Shown: positions 7,928-16,686, counted from the stretch's first letter. The stretch: DNA of 64,000 bases from Corynebacterium meridianum (GCF_016342265.1 NZ_JAEIOS010000015.1:1-64000); one strand, 5' to 3'. Made by a program: numbers and translations. Notes: a model not told the origin generated them from the sequence alone.

Positions 7928-8944
7928 ATGCGTCACCGTCTGCCCGACCTCTCCGTCCTGGATCTCGTCCCCGTCTCCGCGGGGTCCGGTCCGGCGGAGG
8001 CGATCCGGGCCACCTGCTCTGCCGCGCAGACCGCCGAGAGGCACGGCTACCGGCGCTACTGGTTGGCGGAGCACCACAACTCGCCCGCTCTCGCCTGTTC
8101 CGCGACGACCGTTCTCATGGGGGCCGTCGCGGCGTCGACGGACAGGATCCGCGTGGGATCCGGGGGGATCATGCTGCCCAACCACGCACCGCTCAAGGTC
8201 GCCGAGGATATCGGCACACTGGCGGTGATGTATCCCGGGCGGATCGACTGTGGACTGGGACGCGCGCCGGGCACCGACGCCCGCACCGCAGAACGGTTGC
8301 GTCGGGGATCCGCGGATCTCGCGGACTTCACCCGGGAGGTGACCGAGCTCCACGGCTATCTCGGCCCCACCACCGGAGCTCCGGGGGAGACCGCCGTCAT
8401 CGGACGGGGGGTCGGGGTCGACCTGTTCGTCCTCGGCTCGTCGACGGGCGGGGCCCGGGCCGCGGCGGAGCTGGGACTGCCCTTCTCCTTCGCCAGCCAC
8501 TTCGCCCCCGATCACCTGCGCGAGGCGCTCGCCGTGTACCGGGAGAACTTCAATCCCGGAGCCCCCACCGCCCAGGTGTCGGAGCCGTGGATCAGCGCCG
8601 CGGTGAATGTCATGGCGGCCGACACGACGGCGGAGGCCCGGCGTCAGCTGCTCACCCTGCAGCACTCGTTCGCCGGTGTGCTCACCGGTCGGCGGGGGCC
8701 ACTCGTGGCGCCCGGGGACACCGCGGAGCTGCATCCGATCCTGCAGTCGCGCGTCGCCCATTCCCTCCGTGTGACGGCGTGCGGCACAGCCGTCGAGGTG
8801 GTTGATCAGCTCATCGACTGGGCCGGTCCGCTGGAGCTCGACGAGATCCTCACCGTCACCTACGCGCATGATCCCACCATTCGTCGCGCGTCCCTCGCGC
8901 TCGTCGGTGAAGAGTGGGCGACCCGACGCGCAGGCGGCATGTGA
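7928..8944 (+). CDS. LLM-class (luciferase-like) flavin-dependent oxidoreductase
   Basis: A 338-residue TIM-barrel flavoenzyme of the bacterial luciferase-like superfamily, group with MsnO8-type motifs ([13 protein letters not shown]...[44 protein letters not shown]). These residues form the flavin pocket and the conserved strand-loop of FMN- or F420-dependent monooxygenases. Substrate is unknown. The ATG abuts the stop codon of the small gene upstream without spacing, suggesting coupled translation. Confidence 0.9.
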   Translation: MRHRLPDLSVLDLVPVSAGSGPAEAIRATCSAAQTAERHGYRRYWLAEHHNSPALACSATTVLMGAVAASTDRIRVGSGGIMLPNHAPLKVAEDIGTLAVMYPGRIDCGLGRAPGTDARTAERLRRGSADLADFTREVTELHGYLGPTTGAPGETAVIGRGVGVDLFVLGSSTGGARAAAELGLPFSFASHFAPDHLREALAVYRENFNPGAPTAQVSEPWISAAVNVMAADTTAEARRQLLTLQHSFAGVLTGRRGPLVAPGDTAELHPILQSRVAHSLRVTACGTAVEVVDQLIDWAGPLELDEILTVTYAHDPTIRRASLALVGEEWATRRAGGM

Positions 8945-9065
8945 CGGGCACTTCACCTTCCTCCTCCGGCGATGATGCGCGGGTAGGATGGGGGGTGGAA
9001 ATGGTGTCCGATACGGGCACCGGACAGAGGCCGGATGTGGTCCGGCGAGAAAGGTCGTGATCGGG

Positions 9066-9992
9066 ATGACCCAGCACACCAACGGCAGTGATGCGCGCCG
9101 CGAGGACATCGTCGTCGTGGCGGTGGACGGTTCGGAGGCGTCGAAGGTGGCGGTCCGCTGGGCCGCCAACACCGCGGACAAGCGGGGGGTACCCCTGCGC
9201 ATCGCGGCGAGCTACACGATGCCCCAGTTCCTCTACGCGGAGGGCATGGTGCCGCCGCAGTCCATCTTCGATGAGCTCCAGGCGGAGACGATGGAGAAGG
9301 TCGACGAGGCCCGTGCCATCGCCCACGAACTCGCACCCGCCCTGAAGATCGGTCACGTGGTGGCGGAGGGCAGCCCGATCGACATGCTGCTGGAGATGTC
9401 ACCGTCGGTGACGATGATCGTGATGGGTTCCCGTGGCCTCGGGGGCCTGAGCGGCATGGTCATGGGATCGGTGTCCGCGGCCGTGGTGAGCCACGCGAGC
9501 TGTCCGGTCGTCGTCGTTCGGGAGGATTCCGGTGTCCGGGACGAGAACCGGCACGGCCCGGTCGTCGTCGGCGTCGATGGTTCCGGGACATCGCAGAAGG
9601 CCGTGGAGTACGCGTTCGCCGAGGCATCGGCGCGGAGCGCCGAGCTCATCGCGGTTCACACGTGGATGGACATGCAGGTGCAGGCCTCCCTCGCCGGATT
9701 GTCCGCCACACAGGAGCAGTGGGCGTCGATCGAGGAGGAGCAGGAGATGCTGCTCGCGCAGCGGCTCGCCGGTTTCGCGTCGGAGTACCCCGATGTGTCG
9801 GTCCGGAAGGTTGTCACGCGGGACCGCCCGGTGCGGGCCCTGTCGGACGCCGCGCAGGGGGCTCAGCTCCTGGTCGTTGGCTCCCACGGGCGCGGTGGTT
9901 TCAAGGGCATGCTGCTCGGGTCGACGTCCCGGGCGCTCCTCCAGTCCGCTCCGTGCCCGATGATGGTCGTCCGCGGGCAGGCTGAGGGGTAG
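9066..9992 (+). CDS. uspA: Universal stress protein, tandem UspA domains
   Basis: 308 residues containing two UspA folds. Domain 1 starts IVVVAVDGSEASKVAVRWA and ends in the nucleotide-binding loop MGSRGLGGLSGMVMGSVSAAVVSHASCPVVVV. Domain 2 starts VVVGVDGSGTSQKAVEYA and ends VGSHGRGGFKGMLLGSTSRALLQSAPCPMMVV. The G-2X-G-9X-G-S/T ATP-binding pattern is visible in both. I chose the ATG at 9066 rather than the frame opening at 8988 because an AAAGG site precedes it and the Usp domain begins soon after. By recalled gene order it corresponds to a C. glutamicum Usp gene close to mcbR. Confidence 0.9.
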   Translation: MTQHTNGSDARREDIVVVAVDGSEASKVAVRWAANTADKRGVPLRIAASYTMPQFLYAEGMVPPQSIFDELQAETMEKVDEARAIAHELAPALKIGHVVAEGSPIDMLLEMSPSVTMIVMGSRGLGGLSGMVMGSVSAAVVSHASCPVVVVREDSGVRDENRHGPVVVGVDGSGTSQKAVEYAFAEASARSAELIAVHTWMDMQVQASLAGLSATQEQWASIEEEQEMLLAQRLAGFASEYPDVSVRKVVTRDRPVRALSDAAQGAQLLVVGSHGRGGFKGMLLGSTSRALLQSAPCPMMVVRGQAEG

Positions 9993-10259
9993 GGCGGCGC
10001 CCGGTTCGTGTCGGGGGTACCCCCACCGCCATGACCGGGCTCCACGTTTTCTTATCCGTCCGGGGGTGGGTAACGCTGGGGTTGCAGTAGAGAAACACTT
10101 TGATGCCAAACGGTTTCGGAGGTTTACCCGGAACCGTTCGGCACATATATTAAATGGTGTTCATCATTGCGGTTTCCCGGCGGTACCGCCCCTGGTGCGG
10201 TGATCGCACCGTCGGTGCCGGACAGGTTCCGCAGACAACAGAAATTTAAGGAGATTACA

Positions 10260-10511
10260 ATGCCCGGTCTTTCTTTCCTCGGCTGGATCATCATCGGCGG
10301 ACTCGCCGGCTGGATCGCTTCCAAGATTAAGGGAACCGATGCCCAGCAGGGCCTGCTCCTCAACATCGTCGTCGGTGTCGTCGGCGGTCTTCTCGGTGGC
10401 TGGCTGCTCACCCTCGTCGGCGTCAGTGGCGGCGGCTGGATCTTCAGCTTCCTCACCTGCCTCGTCGGCGCGGTGATTCTGCTGTCGATCGTTCAGGCGA
10501 TCCGCAAGTAG
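10260..10511 (+). CDS. GlsB/YeaQ/YmgE-family stress-response membrane protein
   Basis: 83 residues, nearly all hydrophobic, with three predicted transmembrane helices and the Gly-rich family pattern (GWIIIGGLAGWIASKIKG...GLLLNIVVGVVGGLLGGWLL...). Family members (transglycosylase-associated protein family) are stress-induced; biochemical role unknown. The start is the ATG at 10260 after a perfect AAGGAG (10248-10253); the frame opening at 10167 has no ribosome site. The ~250-base leader upstream holds a GGGTAA (10068-10073) preceded by GTTTTC 16 bases earlier, reminiscent of stress-sigma promoters but unproven. Confidence 0.88.
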   Translation: MPGLSFLGWIIIGGLAGWIASKIKGTDAQQGLLLNIVVGVVGGLLGGWLLTLVGVSGGGWIFSFLTCLVGAVILLSIVQAIRK

Positions 10512-10539
10512 TTCGCGGGGCTGTTGAAGCCCTGAAACA

Positions 10540-10578
10540 GCGGCCGGTACCCGGATCCCCGGGGGCCGGCCGCTTTTC
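10540..10578 (+). terminator. Terminator after the GlsB-type gene
   Basis: GCGGCCGG (10540-10547) pairs with CCGGCCGC (10566-10573), with further GC pairing inside, followed by TTTT. It separates this gene from mcbR. Confidence 0.75.
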
Positions 10579-10721
10579 CGTGGGGTCGTATCCCGCCTCC
10601 GCGTGGCCGGGGTATTGTTGAGGGAGACAGGTCTGACCCGGGGCCGAGTGTGTCGGGTCCCGCCGCCTGCGTCTGTGCAGCCGGGCGGAGGCCGGACACC
10701 GTTGACGAGCGCAGGAAGGAT

Positions 10722-11390
10722 GTGGGCGTCATCGCAGCCGCGACAACCAAGCCCGATAAACCAACCGGTCGGTCTACCTCAAGAGGACGGACCGGTCGTC
10801 GCCGCAACCGGCCGAGCCCCCGGGAGCGGCTGCTCGCCAGTGCGACCAACCTGTTCACCACGGAGGGGATCCGGGTGATCGGAATCGACCGCATCCTGCG
10901 TGAGGCTGATGTCGCGAAGGCCTCGCTGTACTCGCTGTTCGGGTCCAAGGACGCCCTCGTCATCGCCTACCTGCAGGACCTCGACGAGAAGTCCCGGGCG
11001 GACTGGGCGCGGCGGACGGCCGAGATGACGGATCCGGTGGACAAGATCCTCGCGTTCTTCGATCAGGCGATCGACGAGGAACCGGGCCAGGATTTCCGGG
11101 GCTCACACTTCCAGAACGCCGCGAACGAGTACCCGCGCCCCGAAACCGAGAGTGAGCGCGGCATCGTGTCCGCGGTGCAGGAACACCGCCGGTGGACGCT
11201 GCAGACGATGGTGGACCTGCTGACGCAACTCAACGGCTACCCCGGTACGACCCAGGCCAACCAGCTGCTGATCTTCCTCGACGGTGGTCTCGCCGGAGCC
11301 CGGTTGAATCGCAGCGTCGAACCGTTGCAGACTGCCCGGGAACTGGCCAAACAGCTCCTTATGGTTCCGCCGGCGGACTACTCCATCTGA
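10722..11390 (+). CDS. mcbR: McbR, TetR-family master regulator of methionine and cysteine biosynthesis
   Basis: The helix-turn-helix region (RRRNRPSPRERLL...SATNLFTTEGIRVIGIDRILREADVAKASLYSLFGSKDALVIAYL) and the C-terminal end (GTTQANQLLIFLDGGLAGARL...PPADYSI) match my memory of C. glutamicum McbR almost residue for residue. That protein represses sulfur-assimilation and methionine genes and is released by S-adenosylhomocysteine. I place the start at GTG 10722, with GCAGG 7 bases upstream, which gives a 222-residue protein close to the known length; the frame is open back to 10650. Its neighbours (Usp and small membrane gene) fit the recalled mcbR locus. Confidence 0.88.
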   Translation: MGVIAAATTKPDKPTGRSTSRGRTGRRRNRPSPRERLLASATNLFTTEGIRVIGIDRILREADVAKASLYSLFGSKDALVIAYLQDLDEKSRADWARRTAEMTDPVDKILAFFDQAIDEEPGQDFRGSHFQNAANEYPRPETESERGIVSAVQEHRRWTLQTMVDLLTQLNGYPGTTQANQLLIFLDGGLAGARLNRSVEPLQTARELAKQLLMVPPADYSI

Positions 11391-12691
11391 TCCGAAGGGC
11401 CGTCGGGGGCCCGGTCGTCGCCGCTGTCCCCGGTGCCGTCGACCGGCGGATCGGCCGGGTCTTCCGGGGCTGTGGTCGCCCCGTCCGTGGCGTTCGAATC
11501 ATTCTCCTGGCTGTCGTCCCGCGCGGGGTCCGCAGCCTTCTCCCCGCCTGCACGCAGCTTCTTCTTGCGCGCCTTCTCCTCCCGCTTCCGGCGAATCTTC
11601 TCCCGGTCACGTTCCCGGACCGCGGCGCGTCGTCTCTCCTTCGCCTCCCGCTTGTCGGCGGTCAGGGCGTCGATCTCTGCCTTCCGCTCTGCGCGGGCGT
11701 CGGCGTTCATGCGGTGCAGGCTCCCGATCCGGTGGGGCATGACCAGCATGAGCAACCGGCGGCGGCGGATGGACCTCCGGACGGCGCGGTCCCGTCGGAG
11801 CTGTTCCCGGACCCGGTTCCTCGACTCGTTCCGGAACTCCGCGAACTCCTCGGTGAGGGGGTGCCGCCGGTCGAGGACGAGGTTGAGGATGATGGTCTGG
11901 CACATCGTCCACAGGTTGCCCGCGAACCAGTAGAGCGCGATGGCCGCGGGGGCGGGGCCCGTCAGGCCGAAGCTGAGCGGGAAGATCGGCACCACCACGG
12001 CGATCACGATCATGGTCTTCTGGATCCGACGGGCCGCCGCACTCTCATGGTCAAGGGTGATCTGCGAGCGGTAGATCGACACCAGCATGTTGATCGACGT
12101 GAATACCGCGGCGGCGATGAGGAACGGCAGCACGAAGTCGAACACGGTCTCCCGATTCGTGTCCAGCGCCGCGAGCTGTTCGGTCGACATCGCCGGATAC
12201 GCCGGCATGGGGACCCCGTTGATCCGGCCGTGGAGGAATGCCTCGACATCATCCGACGTGAGGAACCCGATGGGCCGGTGCCGGACCGAGTCTAGACCGT
12301 CGGAGGGGCGTGCCATCTGGAGCAGCACCTGGTAGAGCCCGATGAACACCGGTAGCTGGATCAGTGCGGGCACACAGCCGCCCGCGGGAGAGTAGCGGTG
12401 CTCCTTGTAGAGCTCCTTGCGCCTGGCGTTCAGCTCGTCCTCGGCCTCCGCGTCGGTGCGTAGCTCGTACTCCTCGGTGAGCCTGCGCAGCTTCGGACGC
12501 ATGTTGATGAAGATCCGGTTGGACCGGTACTGCGTCCACGCGAAGGGCAGGATGATGAGCCGGACCGTGACTATCAGTCCGAACAGGGAGAGCAGCCAGG
12601 CGAGGGAATCATCCAGTCCGATCCAGGAGTGGAGCGCGATGTGCCAGAGCTTCATCACGCCGGAGACCGGATAGATCAGGGCTTCGAGCAT
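11378..12691 (-). CDS. YidC/Oxa1-family membrane protein insertase (paralogue)
   Basis: Inserts and folds membrane proteins. The N-terminal helix (LIYPVSGVMKLWHIALHSWIG) is followed by the conserved insertase core: TM with RLIILPFAWTQYRSN, a cytoplasmic coiled-coil hairpin (residues ~60-95), YSPAGGCVPALIQLPVFIGLYQVL, then three more helices ending ALYWFAGNLWTMCQTIILN. A ~130-residue tail follows that is very rich in Arg/Lys and then Asp/Glu, possibly for ribosome contact. The canonical yidC of actinobacteria sits near rpmH/dnaA, so this is probably the second copy. It overlaps the end of mcbR (convergent) by 13 bases. Confidence 0.88.
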   Translation of the reverse strand: MLEALIYPVSGVMKLWHIALHSWIGLDDSLAWLLSLFGLIVTVRLIILPFAWTQYRSNRIFINMRPKLRRLTEEYELRTDAEAEDELNARRKELYKEHRYSPAGGCVPALIQLPVFIGLYQVLLQMARPSDGLDSVRHRPIGFLTSDDVEAFLHGRINGVPMPAYPAMSTEQLAALDTNRETVFDFVLPFLIAAAVFTSINMLVSIYRSQITLDHESAAARRIQKTMIVIAVVVPIFPLSFGLTGPAPAAIALYWFAGNLWTMCQTIILNLVLDRRHPLTEEFAEFRNESRNRVREQLRRDRAVRRSIRRRRLLMLVMPHRIGSLHRMNADARAERKAEIDALTADKREAKERRRAAVRERDREKIRRKREEKARKKKLRAGGEKAADPARDDSQENDSNATDGATTAPEDPADPPVDGTGDSGDDRAPDGPSDQME

Positions 12692-12809
12692 GGCGCGGGG
12701 TCTTTTCCTCGTACTGTCTGGGTAGCCTGCCCGGGCAGGCAGGAGGGCCGCCCATGATCGTATCCCAGTACGGGGACGGAGTACCCGCTGGACCGGGGAG
12801 CACTGCCGC

Positions 12810-12815
12810 TAAGAT
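12810..12815 (+). promoter_or_regulatory. -10 element of the sortase gene (leaderless)
   Basis: TAAGAT ends 8 bases before the ATG at 12824, with no ribosome site between, suggesting that transcription begins at or next to the start codon. Confidence 0.5.
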
Positions 12816-12823
12816 GGTTGCCC

Positions 12824-13669
12824 ATGAGCCACCGCGCGCCCGACCCGTCACCACAGTCTTCGCCGCCGTCACGCCGTTTCAGCGTCACGGAGTTTCTCGG
12901 GGAGCTGCTGCTGACGGCCGGGGTGCTGCTGCTCCTGTTCGCGTTCTACGAGTCCTACTGGACGAACCTGGAGGCCAGCCGTGAACAGGACCGCGTGGCG
13001 TCGAACCTCGAGGAGCGCTGGGCCGGGACACCGGACGCAGCCGAGGGTCCGCGGGAGAATCCCCGGGTCCGTCGGGAGTTGGCTCTGGGCGAGGCCTTCG
13101 CCCGCATGTACGTCCCCTCCTTCGGACCCGACTTCCACTTCGCGATCGTCGAAGGTACGGAGGACGCCGACCTACTGGCGGGACCGGGGCGGTACACCGA
13201 TACCCAGATGCCGGGTCAGCCCGGGAACTTCGCCGTGGCCGGCCACCGCGTCGGCAAGGGGGCTCCCTTCAATGATCTCGGGAATCTCCGCACCTGCGAC
13301 CCGGTCGTCGTCGAGACCCGCGATTCGTGGGACATCTACCGCATCCTTCCCGTCGATGCGGAAACAGGCGAGCAGCGGCGCGCGGCGGCCGCGGAGTGCC
13401 TGACGCCCGACCAGGTTGAGCGCGTCGCCACCGGTGACTACGCCGCCGTCGACGGCAGGCTGATCACCGTCCCCGGTGACGTGTCGGTGATCGACCCGAT
13501 CCCGGGGCAACCCGACCTGGTGGCCGATCCGCACATGGAGGGCCTGATGACGATGACGACCTGTCATCCGCGGTTCTCCAACGCACAGCGGATGATCGTG
13601 CACGCGATGCTCGTGCGCACCGACCCCAAGCAGGACGGCTACCGTCCGGTAGAGCTGGAGGAGAACTGA
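12824..13669 (+). CDS. Class E sortase
   Basis: Membrane-anchored transpeptidase that joins LPxTG-like (LAxTG in class E) surface proteins to the cell wall. A single N-terminal transmembrane helix (residues ~28-46) precedes the extracytoplasmic sortase barrel. The catalytic triad is visible: His141 in VAGHRVG, Cys247 in MTTCHPRF and Arg256 in NAQRMIVHA. The start is the ATG at 12824, 8 bases after a TAAGAT box, rather than the TTG at 12818. It lies one base from a small membrane protein gene, a common partner of actinobacterial class E sortases. Confidence 0.9.
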   Translation: MSHRAPDPSPQSSPPSRRFSVTEFLGELLLTAGVLLLLFAFYESYWTNLEASREQDRVASNLEERWAGTPDAAEGPRENPRVRRELALGEAFARMYVPSFGPDFHFAIVEGTEDADLLAGPGRYTDTQMPGQPGNFAVAGHRVGKGAPFNDLGNLRTCDPVVVETRDSWDIYRILPVDAETGEQRRAAAAECLTPDQVERVATGDYAAVDGRLITVPGDVSVIDPIPGQPDLVADPHMEGLMTMTTCHPRFSNAQRMIVHAMLVRTDPKQDGYRPVELEEN

Positions 13670-13670
13670 C

Positions 13671-13823
13671 ATGTACGGATTCATCTGGCGGCACATTCCC
13701 GGACCCCGGCCGGTGAAGATCCTGGTGGCGCTGCTTCTCCTCGTGGCGGTGTTCCTCCTGCTGATGGAGGTCGTCTACCCGTGGGTGTCCACCCTGATGC
13801 CCTACAACGACGTTTCGGTCTAG
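13671..13823 (+). CDS. Small single-span membrane protein (50 aa) downstream of the sortase
   Basis: Not large enough for most ORF cut-offs, but well supported: the ATG at 13671 lies one base after the sortase TGA, with GAGGAG (13656-13663 region) as ribosome site. The product is MYGFIWRHIPG..., followed by one strong Leu/Val transmembrane helix (residues ~17-38) and a short outside tail. It probably belongs to the sortase operon. Its stop TAG interlocks with the stop of the convergent lipoprotein gene in a shared CTAG. Confidence 0.75.
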   Translation: MYGFIWRHIPGPRPVKILVALLLLVAVFLLLMEVVYPWVSTLMPYNDVSV

Positions 13824-14422
13824 TCCAGCCCGAGGCGATCGATGACCCGCTCTGCGACAAGCTGCGGTTTGATGGACTGTTCCTGGTTGGAGAACACCAC
13901 CACCGCGGTGGTCCCCTTCTGTACCGCGTACAGGGCGTGCCCGTTGCCACCGAACCGACCACCCGACCAGCCCTCGGGCTCCTCCGCGGGGTCGGTGGAG
14001 GCGATCGGGGCCGCCCAGTCCACGACCGCCGTCGCGGCATCCACCGAGTCCATGTGGCGGACGATGACGGTCAACTGCGGCTCCTCGGGATACGACCAGT
14101 AGACACACGCCGGGGTGTCGAAGCGCTCGTCGATACCGACGCCGGTCACGCGCTGGCCGTTCGTGTCCGCCACCCACCGGGTGTCGAGGTACGGGCAGTC
14201 CGTCCGGGATTCGCGGCCGCCCGGGATCACCGGCATCTCATCGACCGGTAGACCGGAATCCCCGGCTGGCGCGGCCGGGTCCGCGGACGGCGCGTCCCCT
14301 GATGGATTCTGACCGGGGGCCGGGGCCGCGGTCACCGGGGCCGGCTCCTCCGCCGGGCTTCCGCAACCTACCGCGGCGAGCAGCGGCAGCAGACTGGACA
14401 GTGCAAGTAAGGTACGGCGCAT
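13820..14422 (-). CDS. DUF2020-type secreted lipoprotein
   Basis: 200 residues with an N-terminal lipoprotein signal (MRRTLLALSSLLPLLAAVGC, lipobox Cys at residue 20), a Pro/Ala-rich linker (~25-70) and a folded domain with conserved Cys pair (DCPYLDTRWVAD...ACVYWSYPEE). This matches the corynebacterial/mycobacterial DUF2020 lipoproteins as I remember them. The start at 14422 gives the signal peptide; the longer frame to 14575 would bury it. A TACGCT (minus strand, 14432-14437) precedes the ATG by 9 bases, so the mRNA is probably leaderless. Confidence 0.8.
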   Translation of the reverse strand: MRRTLLALSSLLPLLAAVGCGSPAEEPAPVTAAPAPGQNPSGDAPSADPAAPAGDSGLPVDEMPVIPGGRESRTDCPYLDTRWVADTNGQRVTGVGIDERFDTPACVYWSYPEEPQLTVIVRHMDSVDAATAVVDWAAPIASTDPAEEPEGWSGGRFGGNGHALYAVQKGTTAVVVFSNQEQSIKPQLVAERVIDRLGLD

Positions 14423-14437
14423 GGGAGTTAGCGTAGG
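14408..14437. promoter_or_regulatory. Overlapping divergent start codons and promoters, lipoprotein/hrrS
   Basis: The ATG of the lipoprotein gene (14420-14422, minus) and that of hrrS (14421-14423, plus) share the tetranucleotide CATG. A TAAGGT (14408-14413) lies 7 bases before the hrrS ATG and TACGCT (minus, 14432-14437) 9 bases before the other. Both promoters are therefore inside the opposite gene. Confidence 0.5.
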
Positions 14438-15710
14438 GACCGAAACCGTCGACCGCACCTCGGGCGCGCCCGGGGAGAAGAGCATCCGCCAGGGTATCCA
14501 CATCCTCACCGGGGTGCTGCTGGTCGTGGTGGCGTTCGCCGCGGTGAAGTCCGGGGCCCTGCAGCTGCTCATCACGCTGGCCCTGTGCGCCGCGTTCTCC
14601 GGGATCTACATTCTCGGCTCGCGATTCCGCGACACCATGTCGGGCGGGAAGAGCCAGATCTGGCTGCTGGCGCTGACGCTCCTGTGGGTGCTGCTCATAC
14701 CGATGCAGCCCACCGCCATCTACCTGGTGTTCCCGCTGTACTTCCTCTACCTGCAGGTGTTGGATGACATTCGCGGGGTCATCGCGGTCATCGGGGCGAC
14801 GGCGGTGTCGGTGTTCTCGCAGTGGACCAATCTCACCGCGGGCGCGATCCTCGGGCCGACCGTCGCGGCGCTGGTGTCCATCGGCATCGACTACGCGTTC
14901 AAGACGCTGTGGAAGGTCTCCGCCGAACGCGAGGAGCTCATCGCGGAGCTGCTGGAGACCCGCTCCCAGCTCGCGGACACCGAGCGTGCGGCGGGTATCG
15001 CCGCGGAGCGGCAGCGCATCGCCCACGAGATCCACGACACCCTGGCCCAGGGTCTGTCCAGTATCCAGATGCTGCTCTACGTCGCCGAGCAGGAACTGAA
15101 GAAGACGGGGATCGGGGATGATGAGGCCGAGACCATCCTGAAGCGTATCGACCAGGCGCGGACCACCGCTGCGGACAACCTCGGGGAGGCCCGGGCGATG
15201 ATCGCCGCACTGCAGCCCGCCGCACTGTCACGGACATCGCTCGAGGGTGCCCTGCACAGGGTCGCCAACGGGATCGTCGGCACAGAGGTGACGATCGCCG
15301 TGGAGGGGGATGAGCACCAGCTCCCGATGCGGACGGAGGCGTCACTGCTGCGCATCGCGCAGGGCGCGATGGGCAACGTCGCGAAACACGCCGCTGCGGA
15401 CCGCTGTCACGTCACGCTCACCTACGGCGATGATGAGGTCCGACTGGATGTCGTGGATGACGGGTGCGGCTTCGATCCGGCGGCGGTCGGGGAACGGCCC
15501 CGGGGGCTGGGACACATCGGTCTGGACGCCATGCGGCAACGTGCTGCAGAGCAACACGGTACGCTGACTGTTGAATCTGCGCCGGGACAGGGAACCGCGG
15601 TGTCCATCGCCATACCCGTGGCGGAGGACACCCAGGCTCCGGAGCGGCGTGCCACGGCGCTCACGCAGGTCGAGGATCCCGGTGAACATCCGGAGGAGAC
15701 CGTCCGGTAG
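14421..15710 (+). CDS. hrrS: HrrS/ChrS-type heme-responsive sensor histidine kinase
   Basis: 429-residue membrane kinase. About six transmembrane helices (residues ~20-165) with very short loops form an intramembrane sensor. Then comes a HisKA_3 dimerisation helix with RQRIAHEIHDTLAQG, the phospho-acceptor being His205 of EIHD, and a HATPase domain with VVDDGCGFDP and GLGHIGLDAMRQRA. Together with the next gene it matches, by sequence character and recalled gene order, C. glutamicum HrrSA / C. diphtheriae ChrSA. Those systems sense heme in the membrane and control heme oxygenase, heme export and respiratory genes. That function here is inference from homology. Confidence 0.82.
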   Translation: MGVSVGTETVDRTSGAPGEKSIRQGIHILTGVLLVVVAFAAVKSGALQLLITLALCAAFSGIYILGSRFRDTMSGGKSQIWLLALTLLWVLLIPMQPTAIYLVFPLYFLYLQVLDDIRGVIAVIGATAVSVFSQWTNLTAGAILGPTVAALVSIGIDYAFKTLWKVSAEREELIAELLETRSQLADTERAAGIAAERQRIAHEIHDTLAQGLSSIQMLLYVAEQELKKTGIGDDEAETILKRIDQARTTAADNLGEARAMIAALQPAALSRTSLEGALHRVANGIVGTEVTIAVEGDEHQLPMRTEASLLRIAQGAMGNVAKHAAADRCHVTLTYGDDEVRLDVVDDGCGFDPAAVGERPRGLGHIGLDAMRQRAAEQHGTLTVESAPGQGTAVSIAIPVAEDTQAPERRATALTQVEDPGEHPEETVR

Positions 15711-15801
15711 CGCGGAGGGCGGCCGGTGGGCAACCCCGGATCCGTACGGGAACACCGCGAACATACCGTGAAAGACACAAGGGAAGAGACGTTAGTAGAC
15801 G

Positions 15802-16440
15802 ATGATCAGAGTCTTGCTCGCTGATGACCATGAGATTGTCCGGCTGGGTCTGCGTGCCGTGCTGGAGGAGACCGACGACATCGAGGTCGTCGGTGAGGTG
15901 GCGACCGCGGAGGGCGCGATCGCGGCCGCTCAGGCCGGGGGCCTGGATGTCATCCTCATGGACCTGCGCTTCGGCGCCGGCGCGGAGGGCACGCTCGTGT
16001 CCACCGGCGCGGATGCGACCGCCGAGATCAAACGGACGATGAAGAATCCCCCGAACGTTCTGGTGGTGACCAATTACGACACCGACGCGGAGATCATGGG
16101 CGCGATAGAGGCGGGTGCCGTCGGTTATCTGTTGAAGGACGCGCCGCCCTCCGAACTGCTGGCCGCGGTGCGTTCCGCGGCGGAAGGTGATTCCGCGCTG
16201 TCCCCGGTTGTCGCCAATCGTCTGATGACACGTGTACGTACCCCCCGGACGTCACTCACGCCACGGGAACTCGAGGTTCTCAAACTGGTTGCGGCGGGTT
16301 CATCGAACCGGGAGATCGGAAAGGTGCTTTTTCTTTCCGAAGCGACCGTGAAATCGCACCTTGTGCACATCTACGACAAACTCGGGGTCCGTTCACGTAC
16401 CTCCGCGGTTGCAGCGGCCCGGGAACAGGGAGTGCTGTAG
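15802..16440 (+). CDS. hrrA: HrrA/ChrA-type response regulator (NarL/LuxR family)
   Basis: 212 residues: receiver domain with acidic pocket DDHE near the N-terminus, phospho-acceptor Asp54 in ILMDLRFG and Lys in LLKDAPPSE. The C-terminal LuxR-type helix-turn-helix is TPRELEVLKLVAAGSSNREIGKVLFLSEATVKSHLVHIYDKLGV. It is very close to what I recall of HrrA, the heme-responsive regulator. A 91-base gap separates it from hrrS, enough for its own regulated promoter; HrrA-type regulators are known to be autoregulated. Confidence 0.87.
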   Translation: MIRVLLADDHEIVRLGLRAVLEETDDIEVVGEVATAEGAIAAAQAGGLDVILMDLRFGAGAEGTLVSTGADATAEIKRTMKNPPNVLVVTNYDTDAEIMGAIEAGAVGYLLKDAPPSELLAAVRSAAEGDSALSPVVANRLMTRVRTPRTSLTPRELEVLKLVAAGSSNREIGKVLFLSEATVKSHLVHIYDKLGVRSRTSAVAAAREQGVL

Positions 16441-16450
16441 CGAATCCGGC

Positions 16451-16493
16451 ATGAGTTCGCCCCAGCGATCTATTTCCGGTGGGGCGAACTCAT
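16451..16493. terminator. 14-bp perfect hairpin after hrrA
   Basis: ATGAGTTCGCCCCA (16451-16464) pairs perfectly with TGGGGCGAACTCAT (16480-16493). There is no T-tract after it, so it may be an RNA-stabilising or factor-assisted terminator rather than an intrinsic one. Confidence 0.5.
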
Positions 16494-16602
16494 GTCAGGC
16501 GGTCGGATTGTGACAACTGGGGAATGACTGGACAAATGGTGAAGAACCTCTGGAAATAATCCCGAACCGCAATACCTATTCGGTGGTTTCCGAAAAAAGG
16601 AG

Positions 16603-16641
16603 AACGGTTGACCCGGCGTAACCGGTGTCAACCGTTTCTTT
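16603..16641 (+). terminator. Intrinsic terminator between hrrA and lsr2
   Basis: AACGGTTGAC (16603-16612) pairs with GTCAACCGTT (16627-16636), followed by TCTTTTT. Together with the previous hairpin it closes the hrrSA transcript. Confidence 0.75.
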
Positions 16642-16686
16642 TTCCGTCACCCGGCGGACCAGGGACGGAACTGCTTCCGCAATGCC

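Noticed and set aside
7535-9202. 555-codon minus-strand frame
   Set aside because: Antisense to the flavin oxidoreductase and its neighbours; no recognisable domain.
10046-10073. SigF-like promoter (GTTTTC, 16 bases, GGGTAA) before the GlsB gene
   Set aside because: The pattern fits mycobacterial SigF sites, but corynebacteria are not known to me to have SigF; kept only as a note.
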